Source: Bacteroides mediterraneensis (lineage in GTDB: Bacteria; Bacteroidota; Bacteroidia; Bacteroidales; Bacteroidaceae). Taken from it: a DNA stretch of 64,000 bases. Positions 28,208 through 36,241 of this stretch are shown here, in pieces. Where the stretch lies: the NCBI RefSeq assembly GCF_900128455.1, contig NZ_LT635783.1, positions 1,266,919 to 1,330,918 of the forward strand, given 5' to 3'. Positions within the stretch are counted from its first letter, which is position 1, and every line of letters begins with the position of its first letter. Below the pieces are notes generated by a model. The model did no database searches. It was given only the letters and a program-made list of their open reading frames with translations, and had not been told where the DNA came from. Made by a program: the position numbers and the translations under genes.

Positions 28208-28963
28208 ATGGATGAAATTATCAATGCTCTAAGAAACCTTAAGATGCCTGGAATGGCCCATTACTGGGCTACCATGCAGGAGACGCGACAGGCAGAGTCG
28301 CTCTCCTTGAAAGACGGTCTGCAACTGCTTATACAGGCTGAACTGGATAACCGGAATCAAAGCCGGAATGCCCGTCTGATAAAAAAAGCACACTTCCGTT
28401 ATCAGGCTTCCATAAGTGAAGTTATCTATGACTGCAAGCGTGGCGTGGACAAGCAGAAAGTACTTAATCTTGCCACTTGTGACTATGTGAAAAACGGGGT
28501 ATCCATACTTATTACGGGTGCTGCCGGTACCGGTAAAAGCTGGTTGGGTACAGCGTTTGGTCATCAGGCCTGCATGAACGGATATAAGGTTGCTTATTAT
28601 AACCTGTACAGGCTCTTCGAGGAAATAAGCCTTGCCCGTATATCCAGTACCCTGCATCGTTTCTTCGCCAAGCTGGCACAGACTGACCTGCTTATACTGG
28701 ACGACTTCGGCATGAAAGTTCTTGACGGACAACAGTTACTTGACTTTATGGAGATTATAGAAGACCGCCATGGACAAAAAGCTACGATCATCATATCACA
28801 ACTGCCGGTTGCCAACTGGTACGATGTGATGAAAGGCAACACGACTGCAGCTGATGCAATATTAGACAGGTTGGTACACACAAGTGTGCGCTTCGAGCTA
28901 CAAGGCAGCAGTTTACGTCAAAAAAGACATCAAAACTGCAACGTTACAGACGAAAATCAATAA
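28208..28963 (+). CDS. istB: IS21-family helper ATPase IstB
   Basis: This 251-residue DnaC/IstB-type AAA+ ATPase has Walker A GAAGTGKSW near residues 103-111 and Walker B LLILDDFGMK near 158-167. It assembles on target DNA and stimulates IstA. Second gene of the element, intact, ending about 80 bases before the right end. Confidence 0.95.
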   Translation: MDEIINALRNLKMPGMAHYWATMQETRQAESLSLKDGLQLLIQAELDNRNQSRNARLIKKAHFRYQASISEVIYDCKRGVDKQKVLNLATCDYVKNGVSILITGAAGTGKSWLGTAFGHQACMNGYKVAYYNLYRLFEEISLARISSTLHRFFAKLAQTDLLILDDFGMKVLDGQQLLDFMEIIEDRHGQKATIIISQLPVANWYDVMKGNTTAADAILDRLVHTSVRFELQGSSLRQKRHQNCNVTDENQ

Positions 28964-29244
28964 ATTTGCATCGCCATAGGTAAAGAGTATGAAAAGTGAA
29001 CGGATATCACCGTTTTGGGTGAACGGATATCAACCGTTTTCAGCAGAAATATCCTATGCTGAATGACAAAGAAGTCCAGTTGTGTTGCATGCTTGTTTCT
29101 GGATTCAAGACAGAAGAGATTGCTGCCATTTGGATGAATAGTGTCTTTTCAGTACATAAGTACAAAACTAATATTAGAAAAAAAATTGGTATTCCTGAAG
29201 GTGGGGATATTGTCTTGTTTTTAGTTGAAAAACTAGACTTATAA

Positions 29245-29548
29245 TTGCTTTGTCTTATATTACAAGCATTTATACTGTATAGTATTTGATAATCAGATAT
29301 ATACAAATCTATCTTACAAGCTTATTTCTATGGATTACCAATGGTTTAATGGATAGTTTGCCTTAATTTCGCATCAAACAAATATCTGTAGTCTGATGGT
29401 ATTATTGCCCTGGATTTTATGAAATAGATACAAGGAGACTATAAAATATCTGGCAGTACTACAACAGTAAAAAAATAATGATTTCTTAAGCAAATATGGA
29501 AACAATGGTATGGTATTGAATATATGTTAACATTTAGAATTGTATATT
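29245..29548. other. A+T-rich gap with no recognised gene
   Basis: About 300 bases lie between the rejoined end of the regulator gene and the next secreted-protein gene. I see no open frame with a credible start and no stable terminator. A weak -7-like TAATTTCG occurs near 29360, without a matching TTTG upstream. Confidence 0.4.
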
Positions 29549-30520
29549 ATGAAAAGACTTGCATTATTATCGTTGCTGTCATTCTGTTTTATGGCGGTAT
29601 TCAGTTTTCCTGTAGATACAGCAAAGGTGAACCGTACATTCGCTTTAATGGTAAAATCGGGATATACGGCAGAGACCCAACGTGAATTCTTCGATGCTTT
29701 TCCTGTAACCTGGCATGAACTCTGGCTTACATACGGAAACATACCTTCGTTTGATAATCTTAAATCAAGTTTCGAGAAACACATGTACGAAGGTTTGTAT
29801 AAATTAGATAAGATACCCGACAGCTTGTTTTACGACAGGCTGATAACTCTTGGCATTGGCGGTACTAGGATAGTAGATGATATTGGAGGTTGTCTTCAGG
29901 ATTTGATAGCAAGGAAACTTGAAGAAAACCCTGAGTTGATGATGGAACGTCTCAGCAAGAAATACTATACGGCATATTTCCCTTTCTGGTATTCCCTTTT
30001 CAACAGTCTGCTATGTACTGATGAGAATGTGGAAATATACAGGAAATTAGAGAATTATGAATTAATGTTCAAGGAGAAATATCCGGTTATAATGAACTAT
30101 ATGGAGCAGGCATTTATACTTTCCAATGGTAAGGCCATATTTGAAGACAATCGTTTCCCTTTATACTATAAATCACATAAACCTGAAGAAGTGAAGATGC
30201 AGATTCAACGGGAGGACGGAGTATATTTTGTGGCGGAACAGTTTCCGGAATATCCCGGTGGAGTAAACGGAATGTTGGAATTCATAAAAAAGAATTTCAA
30301 GTTGCCTGAATCATACTCAGGTAAAAACGTCTTTATAACCGTAAAGGTGGTAATAGACACAAACGGCAATATCAAATCATCCACAATAGATAAAAGTTAT
30401 GATGAAACAGCGGATAAAGAGGCCCTCAGGGTGGTATCACTAATGCCCCGCTGGAAAGCTGCGATAGACAAGGGAAAGAACGTTCCTTTCTTATACACAA
30501 TACCTCTCAGATATAAGTGA
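29549..30520 (+). CDS. Secreted protein with C-terminal TonB-C domain
   Basis: This 323-residue protein starts at the ATG at 29549 with signal peptide MKRLALLSLLSFCFMAVFSF. Residues about 25-220 form a helical region I do not recognise. Residues about 230-323 are a TonB C-terminal-like domain: REDGVYFVAEQFPEYPGGVN, then VKVVIDTNGNIKSSTI and EALRVVSLMPRWKAA. It lacks the N-terminal membrane anchor and proline-rich arm of a working TonB, so it is unlikely to energise receptors and may use the domain for binding. The next gene is a paralogue in its C-terminal half. Confidence 0.8.
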   Translation: MKRLALLSLLSFCFMAVFSFPVDTAKVNRTFALMVKSGYTAETQREFFDAFPVTWHELWLTYGNIPSFDNLKSSFEKHMYEGLYKLDKIPDSLFYDRLITLGIGGTRIVDDIGGCLQDLIARKLEENPELMMERLSKKYYTAYFPFWYSLFNSLLCTDENVEIYRKLENYELMFKEKYPVIMNYMEQAFILSNGKAIFEDNRFPLYYKSHKPEEVKMQIQREDGVYFVAEQFPEYPGGVNGMLEFIKKNFKLPESYSGKNVFITVKVVIDTNGNIKSSTIDKSYDETADKEALRVVSLMPRWKAAIDKGKNVPFLYTIPLRYK

Positions 30521-30538
30521 CAATAAGAATTCAATAAG

Positions 30539-30634
30539 ATGGAAATAAATGAAGTCTTGATAAAGAAAGCGGCAGAGCATATAATGCTCAACTCATGTTC
30601 TGTCCAGACCTTACAGGAATCATCGTGCGAGTGA
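30539..30634 (+). CDS. Possible 31-residue peptide
   Basis: A short frame, MEINEVLIKKAAEHIMLNSC then SVQTLQESSCE, sits between two secreted-protein genes, 18 bases after the first. There is no clear ribosome site and no family that I know. It may be a chance frame or a gene remnant. Confidence 0.2.
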   Translation: MEINEVLIKKAAEHIMLNSCSVQTLQESSCE

Positions 30635-30681
30635 AATAAGAAATAGATGTAAAATATGAATCTTTAATGACGATATAGTTT

Positions 30682-31633
30682 ATGAAAAAACAACTTTTAA
30701 TTACTGCTCTTTTCTTCTCATTTATTTCGGTTTCGGCCCAACAGAAGAAATATTCCCAGGAAGCAATTGACCTGAATGATAGAGCCACGGAAATCATGTT
30801 GCGGAATCTTTCAAATAAAGACTCAATAGCGGAGGCGTTGAACTTGTTAGATAAAGCCATCGCTTTGGATCAATCTTATATTACAGCTTATGGAAATAAA
30901 GTAAATTTATTATTGTCTGAAGAAGAATATGATAAAGCTATAAAGACCCTTGACGAGGCGATAAAATACAATCCGGAACAGCATGGATTCTATCTTTTGA
31001 AAGCTAAAGCACTGGAAGAGCAAGGACAGTCGGAAGAAGCTCTGGCTTTTTATAAAAAAGCATTGGAAACGTGTGAAATTCAGATGAAAAAAAAATCCTG
31101 CCGTTGGTTCTTTTCTCGACAGCTATTTCCTGAAATATTGTATTTATGGAATAGACACACCGGCCAGTGAGGTTATATCCGCTATACCGACTTCATTCAC
31201 AGATGAACAAAGGAAGTCAATCACAGTATTCCTTGATGCGGTTGGTTCCTTCAAAAAATATAAGGATGTATTTATAAAGAACGGTAGTCGGTCATTGAAC
31301 CAGAAAAAACCTTCTATGCCGCAAAAGCGGGAGGACGGAGTTTACTACGTGGTTGACGAACTGGCAGAATATCCGGGAGGACACGATGCAATGATTGAGT
31401 TCGTTAGTAGAAATTTCAGAAAACCAGCCAATAGCAAACCGGGTATTGTTTTGGTGAACTTCGTAGTGGAAGACGACGGCACTATACGTGATGCCGAAAT
31501 AATGAAAAGTTTGGGCAAGGAAATCGATGACGAGGCATTGCGAGTGGTAAACATGATGCCAAAATGGAAGCCGGCAAAAGTTGGTGGAAAGGTCGTAGCC
31601 ATGGTATGTAACATCCCTTTTATTGTAAAATAA
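30682..31633 (+). pseudogene. TPR plus TonB-C protein broken at an A9 tract
   Basis: The frame from 30682 has a signal peptide (MKKQLLITALFFSFISVSAQ) and TPR units (ALNLLDKAIALDQSYITAYG, then KAIKTLDEAIKYNPEQ), but stops at 31170. A run of nine A at 31087-31095 marks the break. With eight A the frame continues without a stop through KKNPAVGSFLDSYFLKYCIY into the TonB-C domain (KREDGVYYVVDELAEYPGG), ending at 31633. The restored protein would have 316 residues, close to the 323 of its upstream paralogue. It may be a recent null, an on/off switch, a slippage-decoded gene or a sequencing error. Confidence 0.8.
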
Positions 31634-31732
31634 TTTATAGTAAATAACCGGTATTATGGGTGACAATTTGGAACCGGCAGTCTGATAGGGTTGATACTGA
31701 CACTGGGATTCTGCATATTTATAGTTTAAGAT

Positions 31733-31882
31733 ATGAATATTACAAACATTAAATTATGGTTTGAAATGGCGAAAGAAGACGCTGTTTTTTATAGAAGATC
31801 AACCTTTGTTTCAAAGTTAGGGAGAAAAATAGAAAAAGATCCTTATTATGGAAAAATAATAGTGTCAAAGCAGAAGTTATAA
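31733..31882 (+). CDS. Possible 49-residue basic peptide
   Basis: The frame reads MNITNIKLWFEMAKEDAVFY, continues RRSTFVSKLGRKIEKDPYYG and ends in IIVSKQKL. It is Lys-rich, without a signal peptide or membrane span. It fills most of the gap between the frameshifted gene and the TPR gene at 31908, in the same direction. I do not recognise it. Confidence 0.35.
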   Translation: MNITNIKLWFEMAKEDAVFYRRSTFVSKLGRKIEKDPYYGKIIVSKQKL

Positions 31883-31907
31883 AAAGATAAATTGCATAAA
31901 AAGAAAT

Positions 31908-32561
31908 ATGAAAAATATATTGATTTCATTTTGCTTTATAATGTTTTCTATTGGAATACATGGGCAAAACTTTAGTTCGGACGACCTATCGCTACTGAAG
32001 AAAACTCCTGAAGTATCTTCATTGTACAATTCTGCATTACATTACGTGCTTCTTTATGAGAACGATGTGGATTCCTTGACAAAAGCTCTCACTTATATTG
32101 ACAGAGCAATAGTCATTAATCCGAATATATCATACTCTTATTTATGGAAAGGTGAGATATTGTTCCGTATAGGGAAAAAAGAAGAATCATTGAACTTGTT
32201 TTCTTCATTATGCGAAAAAGAATCCTGCACTTACCACACGTTATTTTTGACAGGTATGCTGTATGAAAAGACAGGTTTCCCTCAAAAAGCCCTTGAATAT
32301 TATGACCGCGCATTGGATAAGAACGCAAAATTATTGAAATCAGCTGCATGCAACTTGAAAGATTTCATGTCTAATCTTGTCATACGTTATTTCATAGATG
32401 GTAAGATGATGGATATGGATGAAGTAAAATCTTTATTACCAGACCACTTGAAAAGTACAAATGATAAAATAATACAAACAGAAGTGGATAATTTATATAA
32501 AAATTTCGATAAGGATAATTATATAAATAACCTGTGGAATCATAATATTATGGAATATTAA
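31908..32561 (+). CDS. Secreted TPR protein
   Basis: This 217-residue protein has a signal peptide (MKNILISFCFIMFSIGIHGQ) and at least three TPR-like helix pairs (ALTYIDRAIVINPNISYSYL, then FPQKALEYYDRALDKNAKLL). The C-terminal 60 residues are Lys/Asp/Asn-rich. It resembles the TPR half of the broken gene at 30682 but has no TonB-C domain. It is probably periplasmic and a protein-binding module; its partner is unknown. Confidence 0.7.
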   Translation: MKNILISFCFIMFSIGIHGQNFSSDDLSLLKKTPEVSSLYNSALHYVLLYENDVDSLTKALTYIDRAIVINPNISYSYLWKGEILFRIGKKEESLNLFSSLCEKESCTYHTLFLTGMLYEKTGFPQKALEYYDRALDKNAKLLKSAACNLKDFMSNLVIRYFIDGKMMDMDEVKSLLPDHLKSTNDKIIQTEVDNLYKNFDKDNYINNLWNHNIMEY

Positions 32562-32665
32562 TGAGGAGGTAAAAAGCTAACCTAAAAAATAGGGAAAAAA
32601 TTTAGAGGTAAATTTTGTTTTTTTTGTCTAAATATCAGTATCTTAGCGTAAAAGCAGATTATAAG

Positions 32666-32750
32666 ATGAAAGAGTCATTGTATATTCGGAAAGATTTCAA
32701 AGGCCAATTATATATGTAGGGATTGTGATAAAAGATTCCGTCATAAATGA
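32666..32750 (+). pseudogene. Probable transposase zinc-ribbon remnant
   Basis: Two short frames overlap with a one-base shift: ESLYIRKDFKGQ in one and NYICRDCDKRFRHK in the other. Joined they resemble the end of the N-terminal zinc ribbon of IS1-like transposases (pattern RK..G...YIC.DC...F). Nothing else of an element is left. A promoter-like pair (TTTG at 32614, TATCTTAG at 32639, spacing 21) lies just upstream. The match is short, so the call is tentative. Confidence 0.35.
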
Positions 32751-32751
32751 T

Positions 32752-32788
32752 AAAAGAGGTTGCTTCAACTGGGAATGCAACCTCTTTT
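32752..32788. terminator. Bidirectional terminator
   Basis: AAAAGAGGTTGC (32752-32763) pairs perfectly with GCAACCTCTTTT (32777-32788), 12 bases. It can serve the leftward DUF1349 gene, whose stop is at 32795, and any rightward transcript from the island. Confidence 0.85.
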
Positions 32789-32794
32789 CATTTC

Positions 32795-33448
32795 TTATTC
32801 TGCATTCTTTTTCAACCATTCCTGTCGGCGGAGGTCAGGCAGGTGCTTTACCTTGAAATTCTCAAAGGTGGCATTGAAGCCGTTTCCGTCCGGGCTGGCC
32901 GCCATGAGACCTACCATGACAGGGACGTGGTCCTGCAACCAGGCGTTGCGCATCATGACATATTCCTTGTCGTCGAAGGAATAGAAGATTTCCACGGCAT
33001 CCAACCGTCTGACAGCCTTGATCCATACGTAAGGTACCGGCTTGTCCAGTGTGATGACGCTCCAGTCGGAAGTCTTGTGGGTGACGACCGTGCTCAGGTT
33101 GAACTTGCCGTCCACAAACTCAATACCTGTCTTGATGTAGTTTTCATGGTCAATGCGCAGCATCAGTCCGGCCTGGTCGAAACGGGTCTTGTAGTCGCCG
33201 GTCACTTTTACCTTCACTTCAAACTCTCCTCCGTAAGTGGTGTAATAGAACGGAGCGTCGTCCACGGTAAAGCCATAGTGTGAAATTCGCCAGTAGTCAC
33301 TCTGCGGGGTGACAAACATGGTCAGGGCTTGATTTTCAATTTTCCATTGTTCAGGTTCGTTGAACCATTGCATTTTTTCCAGTGTCTGGGCCATTCCGGC
33401 TTGAAGCGATGCACCGAGTGCCAGGCCCAGGATTAGTTGTTTTTTCAT
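32795..33448 (-). CDS. Secreted DUF1349 family protein
   Basis: This 217-residue protein has a signal peptide (MKKQLILGLALGASLQAGMA). It shows a concanavalin-like beta-sandwich of the DUF1349 type: RFDQAGLMLRIDHENYIKTG near 90-110, then TVVTHKTSDWSV and FYSFDDKEYVMMR. The family is often annotated as regulation of enolase 1, but the fold suggests carbohydrate binding or hydrolysis. The gene is divergent from the LuxR-type regulator. Confidence 0.85.
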   Translation of the reverse strand: MKKQLILGLALGASLQAGMAQTLEKMQWFNEPEQWKIENQALTMFVTPQSDYWRISHYGFTVDDAPFYYTTYGGEFEVKVKVTGDYKTRFDQAGLMLRIDHENYIKTGIEFVDGKFNLSTVVTHKTSDWSVITLDKPVPYVWIKAVRRLDAVEIFYSFDDKEYVMMRNAWLQDHVPVMVGLMAASPDGNGFNATFENFKVKHLPDLRRQEWLKKNAE

Positions 33449-33500
33449 ATCGGATGAAATTAATTCAGGTTTCTAAATAGGTAAAAAGTTTCCCGAGTCA

Positions 33501-33533
33501 TTTGTCGGTAATCATTTTTCCTCGTTATCTTTG
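33501..33533 (+). promoter_or_regulatory. Promoter of the LuxR-type regulator
   Basis: TTTG (33501-33504) and TATCTTTG (33526-33533) are separated by 21 bases, a full match to the Bacteroides consensus. Transcription would start near 33540, giving a leader of about 45 bases. Confidence 0.75.
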
Positions 33534-33585
33534 CAAATGTAGCGCGTGGGCAACGAATACACAATGATGATTAATAACCATTTTC

Positions 33586-34350
33586 ATGAATATAGTAGAT
33601 GAATTGAACAGCCGCTTTTTGACGCAAAGTCTGGCTTCAAAGGATGGCGGGCTATCGGCGGTGGAGCTGGATAAATACAAAAAGATAGCTTCCGGTTATG
33701 CGGAAATGGAAAATGCGGTGGCCGTGTTGAGCGACATGCATGCCAATGTCAGCTATGTGTATTATGGACAGTTTTCCAAGACGTTGGGTTGGAGGTGTAT
33801 GCCTTCCGCTGAAAACCGGATTGATTCGATTTGGGAGGATGGAATTTTGAAGCTGATGCATCCGGACGATTTGCACGAGAAATATTTGCAGGAACTCCGC
33901 TTTTTCCATTTTGTCAGGCGTCAGCCGAAGATGAAGCGGGCCGATTTTTATCTGGCCAGCAAGCTGCGTATGAAGGACGGGGCAGGTAACTATCAGTTTG
34001 TTCTGCATCGGTTGTTTTATGTGTCTTCTCCTGTGACGAATGGGTTGTGGCTGGCTTTGTGCGTGTACACACCTTGGTTCCCGATGTTTGCGGGAAAGAG
34101 TGTGGTGGTTAATTCGGTCACGGGCGAGGTGATGGAACTTGGCCGCCGGAATGACTCACAGATTCTGTCTTACCGGGAAACACAGATTCTCCGGCTCATT
34201 GCCAAGGGAATGATGAGTAAGGATATTGCCCTCTTGCTTTCCATCAGTATCAATACGGTGAGCCGGCACAGGCAGGAAATCCTGCGGAAGCTTCAGGTGA
34301 AGAGTTCCATAGAGGCTTGTCGGGTGGCGAAGGAGCTGGGAATTATGTAA
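33586..34350 (+). CDS. LuxR-type transcriptional regulator
   Basis: This 254-residue protein has a C-terminal HTH near residues 193-250 (SYRETQILRLIAKGMMSKDI, then SINTVSRHRQEILRKLQVKS). The N-terminal 170 residues look like a PAS-like sensor (YVYYGQFSKTLGWRCMP); there is no receiver aspartate pattern and no membrane span. It lies 36 bases before the GH123-like gene and may control it or the divergent DUF1349 gene (inference). Confidence 0.85.
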   Translation: MNIVDELNSRFLTQSLASKDGGLSAVELDKYKKIASGYAEMENAVAVLSDMHANVSYVYYGQFSKTLGWRCMPSAENRIDSIWEDGILKLMHPDDLHEKYLQELRFFHFVRRQPKMKRADFYLASKLRMKDGAGNYQFVLHRLFYVSSPVTNGLWLALCVYTPWFPMFAGKSVVVNSVTGEVMELGRRNDSQILSYRETQILRLIAKGMMSKDIALLLSISINTVSRHRQEILRKLQVKSSIEACRVAKELGIM

Positions 34351-34386
34351 ATGGATTCGAAATATACTAAACCTAAATAATAAGAC

Positions 34387-36165
34387 ATGAAAAAAATGCT
34401 GATTCTATCGGTGCTGCTTGCATGCGGCCCGGCCTGCTTTTCGCAGCAGGTAGAGAAATTCCCTTTGGGAGATTATGAGGAACTGACGGACACGAAGCCT
34501 CACGACGGGGTGGAAGTGTGGAATAAGATGACGGTTCCGGTCCAGTTCTGCTGGGGGACAACGGATGTGCGTTACAAGAAACTGGATGTGCCGGATGTGA
34601 AGCAGACCGGTACGCTTCGCCTGAAGGCGTGGAAAGGAGAACGAGTGAACGCGCAGGCGGTATTGTGGACACAGAAAGACCTGGAAGGAGCGGAAATGAC
34701 CGTCAGTGAGTTGAAAAACGGCTCTTCAGTGATTCCGGCTTCGGCGGTACGGACACATTTTGTGCGTTACGTGATGACCGATGAACTGAACAAGGACGGA
34801 AGCGGAGGATGCGGTGTACGTGAGAATAAGGCGGAATGGGATTCTTCGATGGTGGCCGATGTGCTTGATATCGTACGGGTGCGGGAGGTGAAGGCACGCA
34901 GCACGCAGCCGGTGTGGCTGAATGTGTGGGTGCCTGCGGAGGCAAGGCCGGGAAAATATAAAGGTACATTGACGGTTTCCGGAAAGAATTTCGAGGCGAT
35001 GAAACTGCCGTTTGAAATTGAAGTTGTGAACCGTACGTTACCGGCTCCCAAGGACTGGGTGTTCCATTTGGATTTGTGGCAGAATCCGTATGCGGTGGCG
35101 CGATACTATCAGGTACCGTTGTGGAGCAAGGCGCATTTTGATGCCATGCGTCCCATCATGAAGATGCTGGCCGATGCGGGGCAGCGGGCCATCACTGCCA
35201 GTATCATGCACAAGCCATGGGCCGGACAGACGGAGGATGCGTATGACAGTATGATTTTCCGGATGAAGAAATTGGACGGTACGTGGGTGTACGATTATAC
35301 GGTGTTCGACAAGTGGGTGGAGTTCATGATGAACGAGGTCGGCATCAAGGATTTGATCAGTTGCTATACGATGATTCCGTGGGCGTTGAGCTTTGACTAT
35401 TTTGACCAGGCGACGAATCGGGTGCAGTTTATCAAGGCGGCACCGGGGGATGAGGCTTACGCGGAATACTGGGGTACGTTTCTGAAGGATTTTTCCCGTC
35501 ACTTGCGTGAAAAAGGATGGTTTGAAAAGACGGCTATTTCCATGGATGAGCGCCCGATGGAGGCCATGCGGGAGGCTATCAAGGTGATCAAGGAGGCCGA
35601 TCCGGAGTTCAAGATTACGCTGGCCGGAAATTACCATGAAGAGATTCAGGGCGATTTGTATTACCTCAGTATACCTTACGGGAATCAGTTTCCGGCAGAA
35701 GTGAAAGCGGAGCGCGAGCGCAAAGGACAAATCAGTACGGTGTACACGTGTTGTACGGAGGCGTTCCCGAATACCTTTACGTTTTCCGCACCGGCTGAAG
35801 CGGCATGGACAGCGTTACATGCTGTGGCAGGTGGATATGACGGGTATCTGCGTTGGGCCGTGAACAGCTGGCCGATGGATCCGTTGCGCGACTCTCGTTT
35901 CCGTACATGGGCAGCTGGGGATACTTACAGCATCTATCCGGGTCCGCGTAGCAGTATCCGCTTTGAACGGCTGGTAGAGGGCTTGCAGGATTGCGAGAAA
36001 ATCTATGTGCTGCGGAAGGAACTGAAAGCCAAGGGGGCTACTGGAAAGCTGAAGAAACTGAATGACAAACTATCGGAGTTTACGCCAGAAGGTTGGATAA
36101 AGACGAACAAGAAATCGCCTGCCTTGATGGTGAAAGAAATGAATGCATTACTGAATGAGATGTAA
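34387..36165 (+). CDS. GH123-like glycoside hydrolase
   Basis: This 592-residue secreted protein has a signal peptide (about 1-20), an N-terminal beta-sandwich (about 25-220) and a TIM-barrel of the DUF4091/GH123 type. The adjacent acidic pair in SMDERP (D387, E388) matches the substrate-assisted Asp-Glu pair of GH123 beta-N-acetylgalactosaminidases. GH123 enzymes release N-acetylgalactosamine, for example from glycosphingolipids. There is no SusC/SusD pair here, so it stands outside a full polysaccharide-use locus. It ends at a strong terminator. Confidence 0.82.
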   Translation: MKKMLILSVLLACGPACFSQQVEKFPLGDYEELTDTKPHDGVEVWNKMTVPVQFCWGTTDVRYKKLDVPDVKQTGTLRLKAWKGERVNAQAVLWTQKDLEGAEMTVSELKNGSSVIPASAVRTHFVRYVMTDELNKDGSGGCGVRENKAEWDSSMVADVLDIVRVREVKARSTQPVWLNVWVPAEARPGKYKGTLTVSGKNFEAMKLPFEIEVVNRTLPAPKDWVFHLDLWQNPYAVARYYQVPLWSKAHFDAMRPIMKMLADAGQRAITASIMHKPWAGQTEDAYDSMIFRMKKLDGTWVYDYTVFDKWVEFMMNEVGIKDLISCYTMIPWALSFDYFDQATNRVQFIKAAPGDEAYAEYWGTFLKDFSRHLREKGWFEKTAISMDERPMEAMREAIKVIKEADPEFKITLAGNYHEEIQGDLYYLSIPYGNQFPAEVKAERERKGQISTVYTCCTEAFPNTFTFSAPAEAAWTALHAVAGGYDGYLRWAVNSWPMDPLRDSRFRTWAAGDTYSIYPGPRSSIRFERLVEGLQDCEKIYVLRKELKAKGATGKLKKLNDKLSEFTPEGWIKTNKKSPALMVKEMNALLNEM

Positions 36166-36188
36166 TCAAAGGCGATGAGTTGCAATAA

Positions 36189-36219
36189 AAAAAGTCCGGT
36201 CGGAATGGCCGGACTTTTT
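36189..36219. terminator. Bidirectional terminator
   Basis: AAAAAGTCCGG (36189-36199) pairs perfectly with CCGGACTTTTT (36209-36219), between the convergent GH123-like and OmpH-like genes. Confidence 0.9.
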
Positions 36220-36241
36220 AGTATGATAAAACGGTAAGAAA

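Larger units (their letters stand above)
26223..29045 (+). mobile_element. Complete IS21-family insertion sequence
   Basis: This 2823-base element is bounded by TGCCGAAAACGG at the left and the inverse CCGTTTTCAGCA at the right, with the TG...CA ends usual for IS21. It is flanked by the 7-base direct repeat GAAATAT (26216-26222 and 29046-29052), the target duplication. It carries istA and istB. Multiple inner copies of a 17-base motif lie at both ends, as expected for transposase binding. Intact genes and a perfect duplication suggest a recent insertion. Confidence 0.93.
24774..29244 (+). pseudogene. TPR-HTH membrane regulator split by an IS21-type element
   Basis: The gene starts near 24774 (ATG at 24756 is an alternative) with a lipobox-like signal (SLLLLGSC). 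It continues with about 300 residues of TPR-like helices, a membrane span near residue 365-385 (YILVGLLLVLCVSLVIYIQI) and a coiled coil. The frame is broken at 26222 after SKLIQKY by the element 26223-29045. Removing the element and one copy of the 7-base duplication rejoins the frame exactly: SKLIQKY, then PMLNDKEVQLCCMLVSGFKT and a LuxR-like HTH (EEIAAIWMNSVFSVHKYKTN) to the stop at 29244. The first fragment now ends in 33 residues of element-encoded tail. It probably regulated the secreted proteins downstream. Confidence 0.85.
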
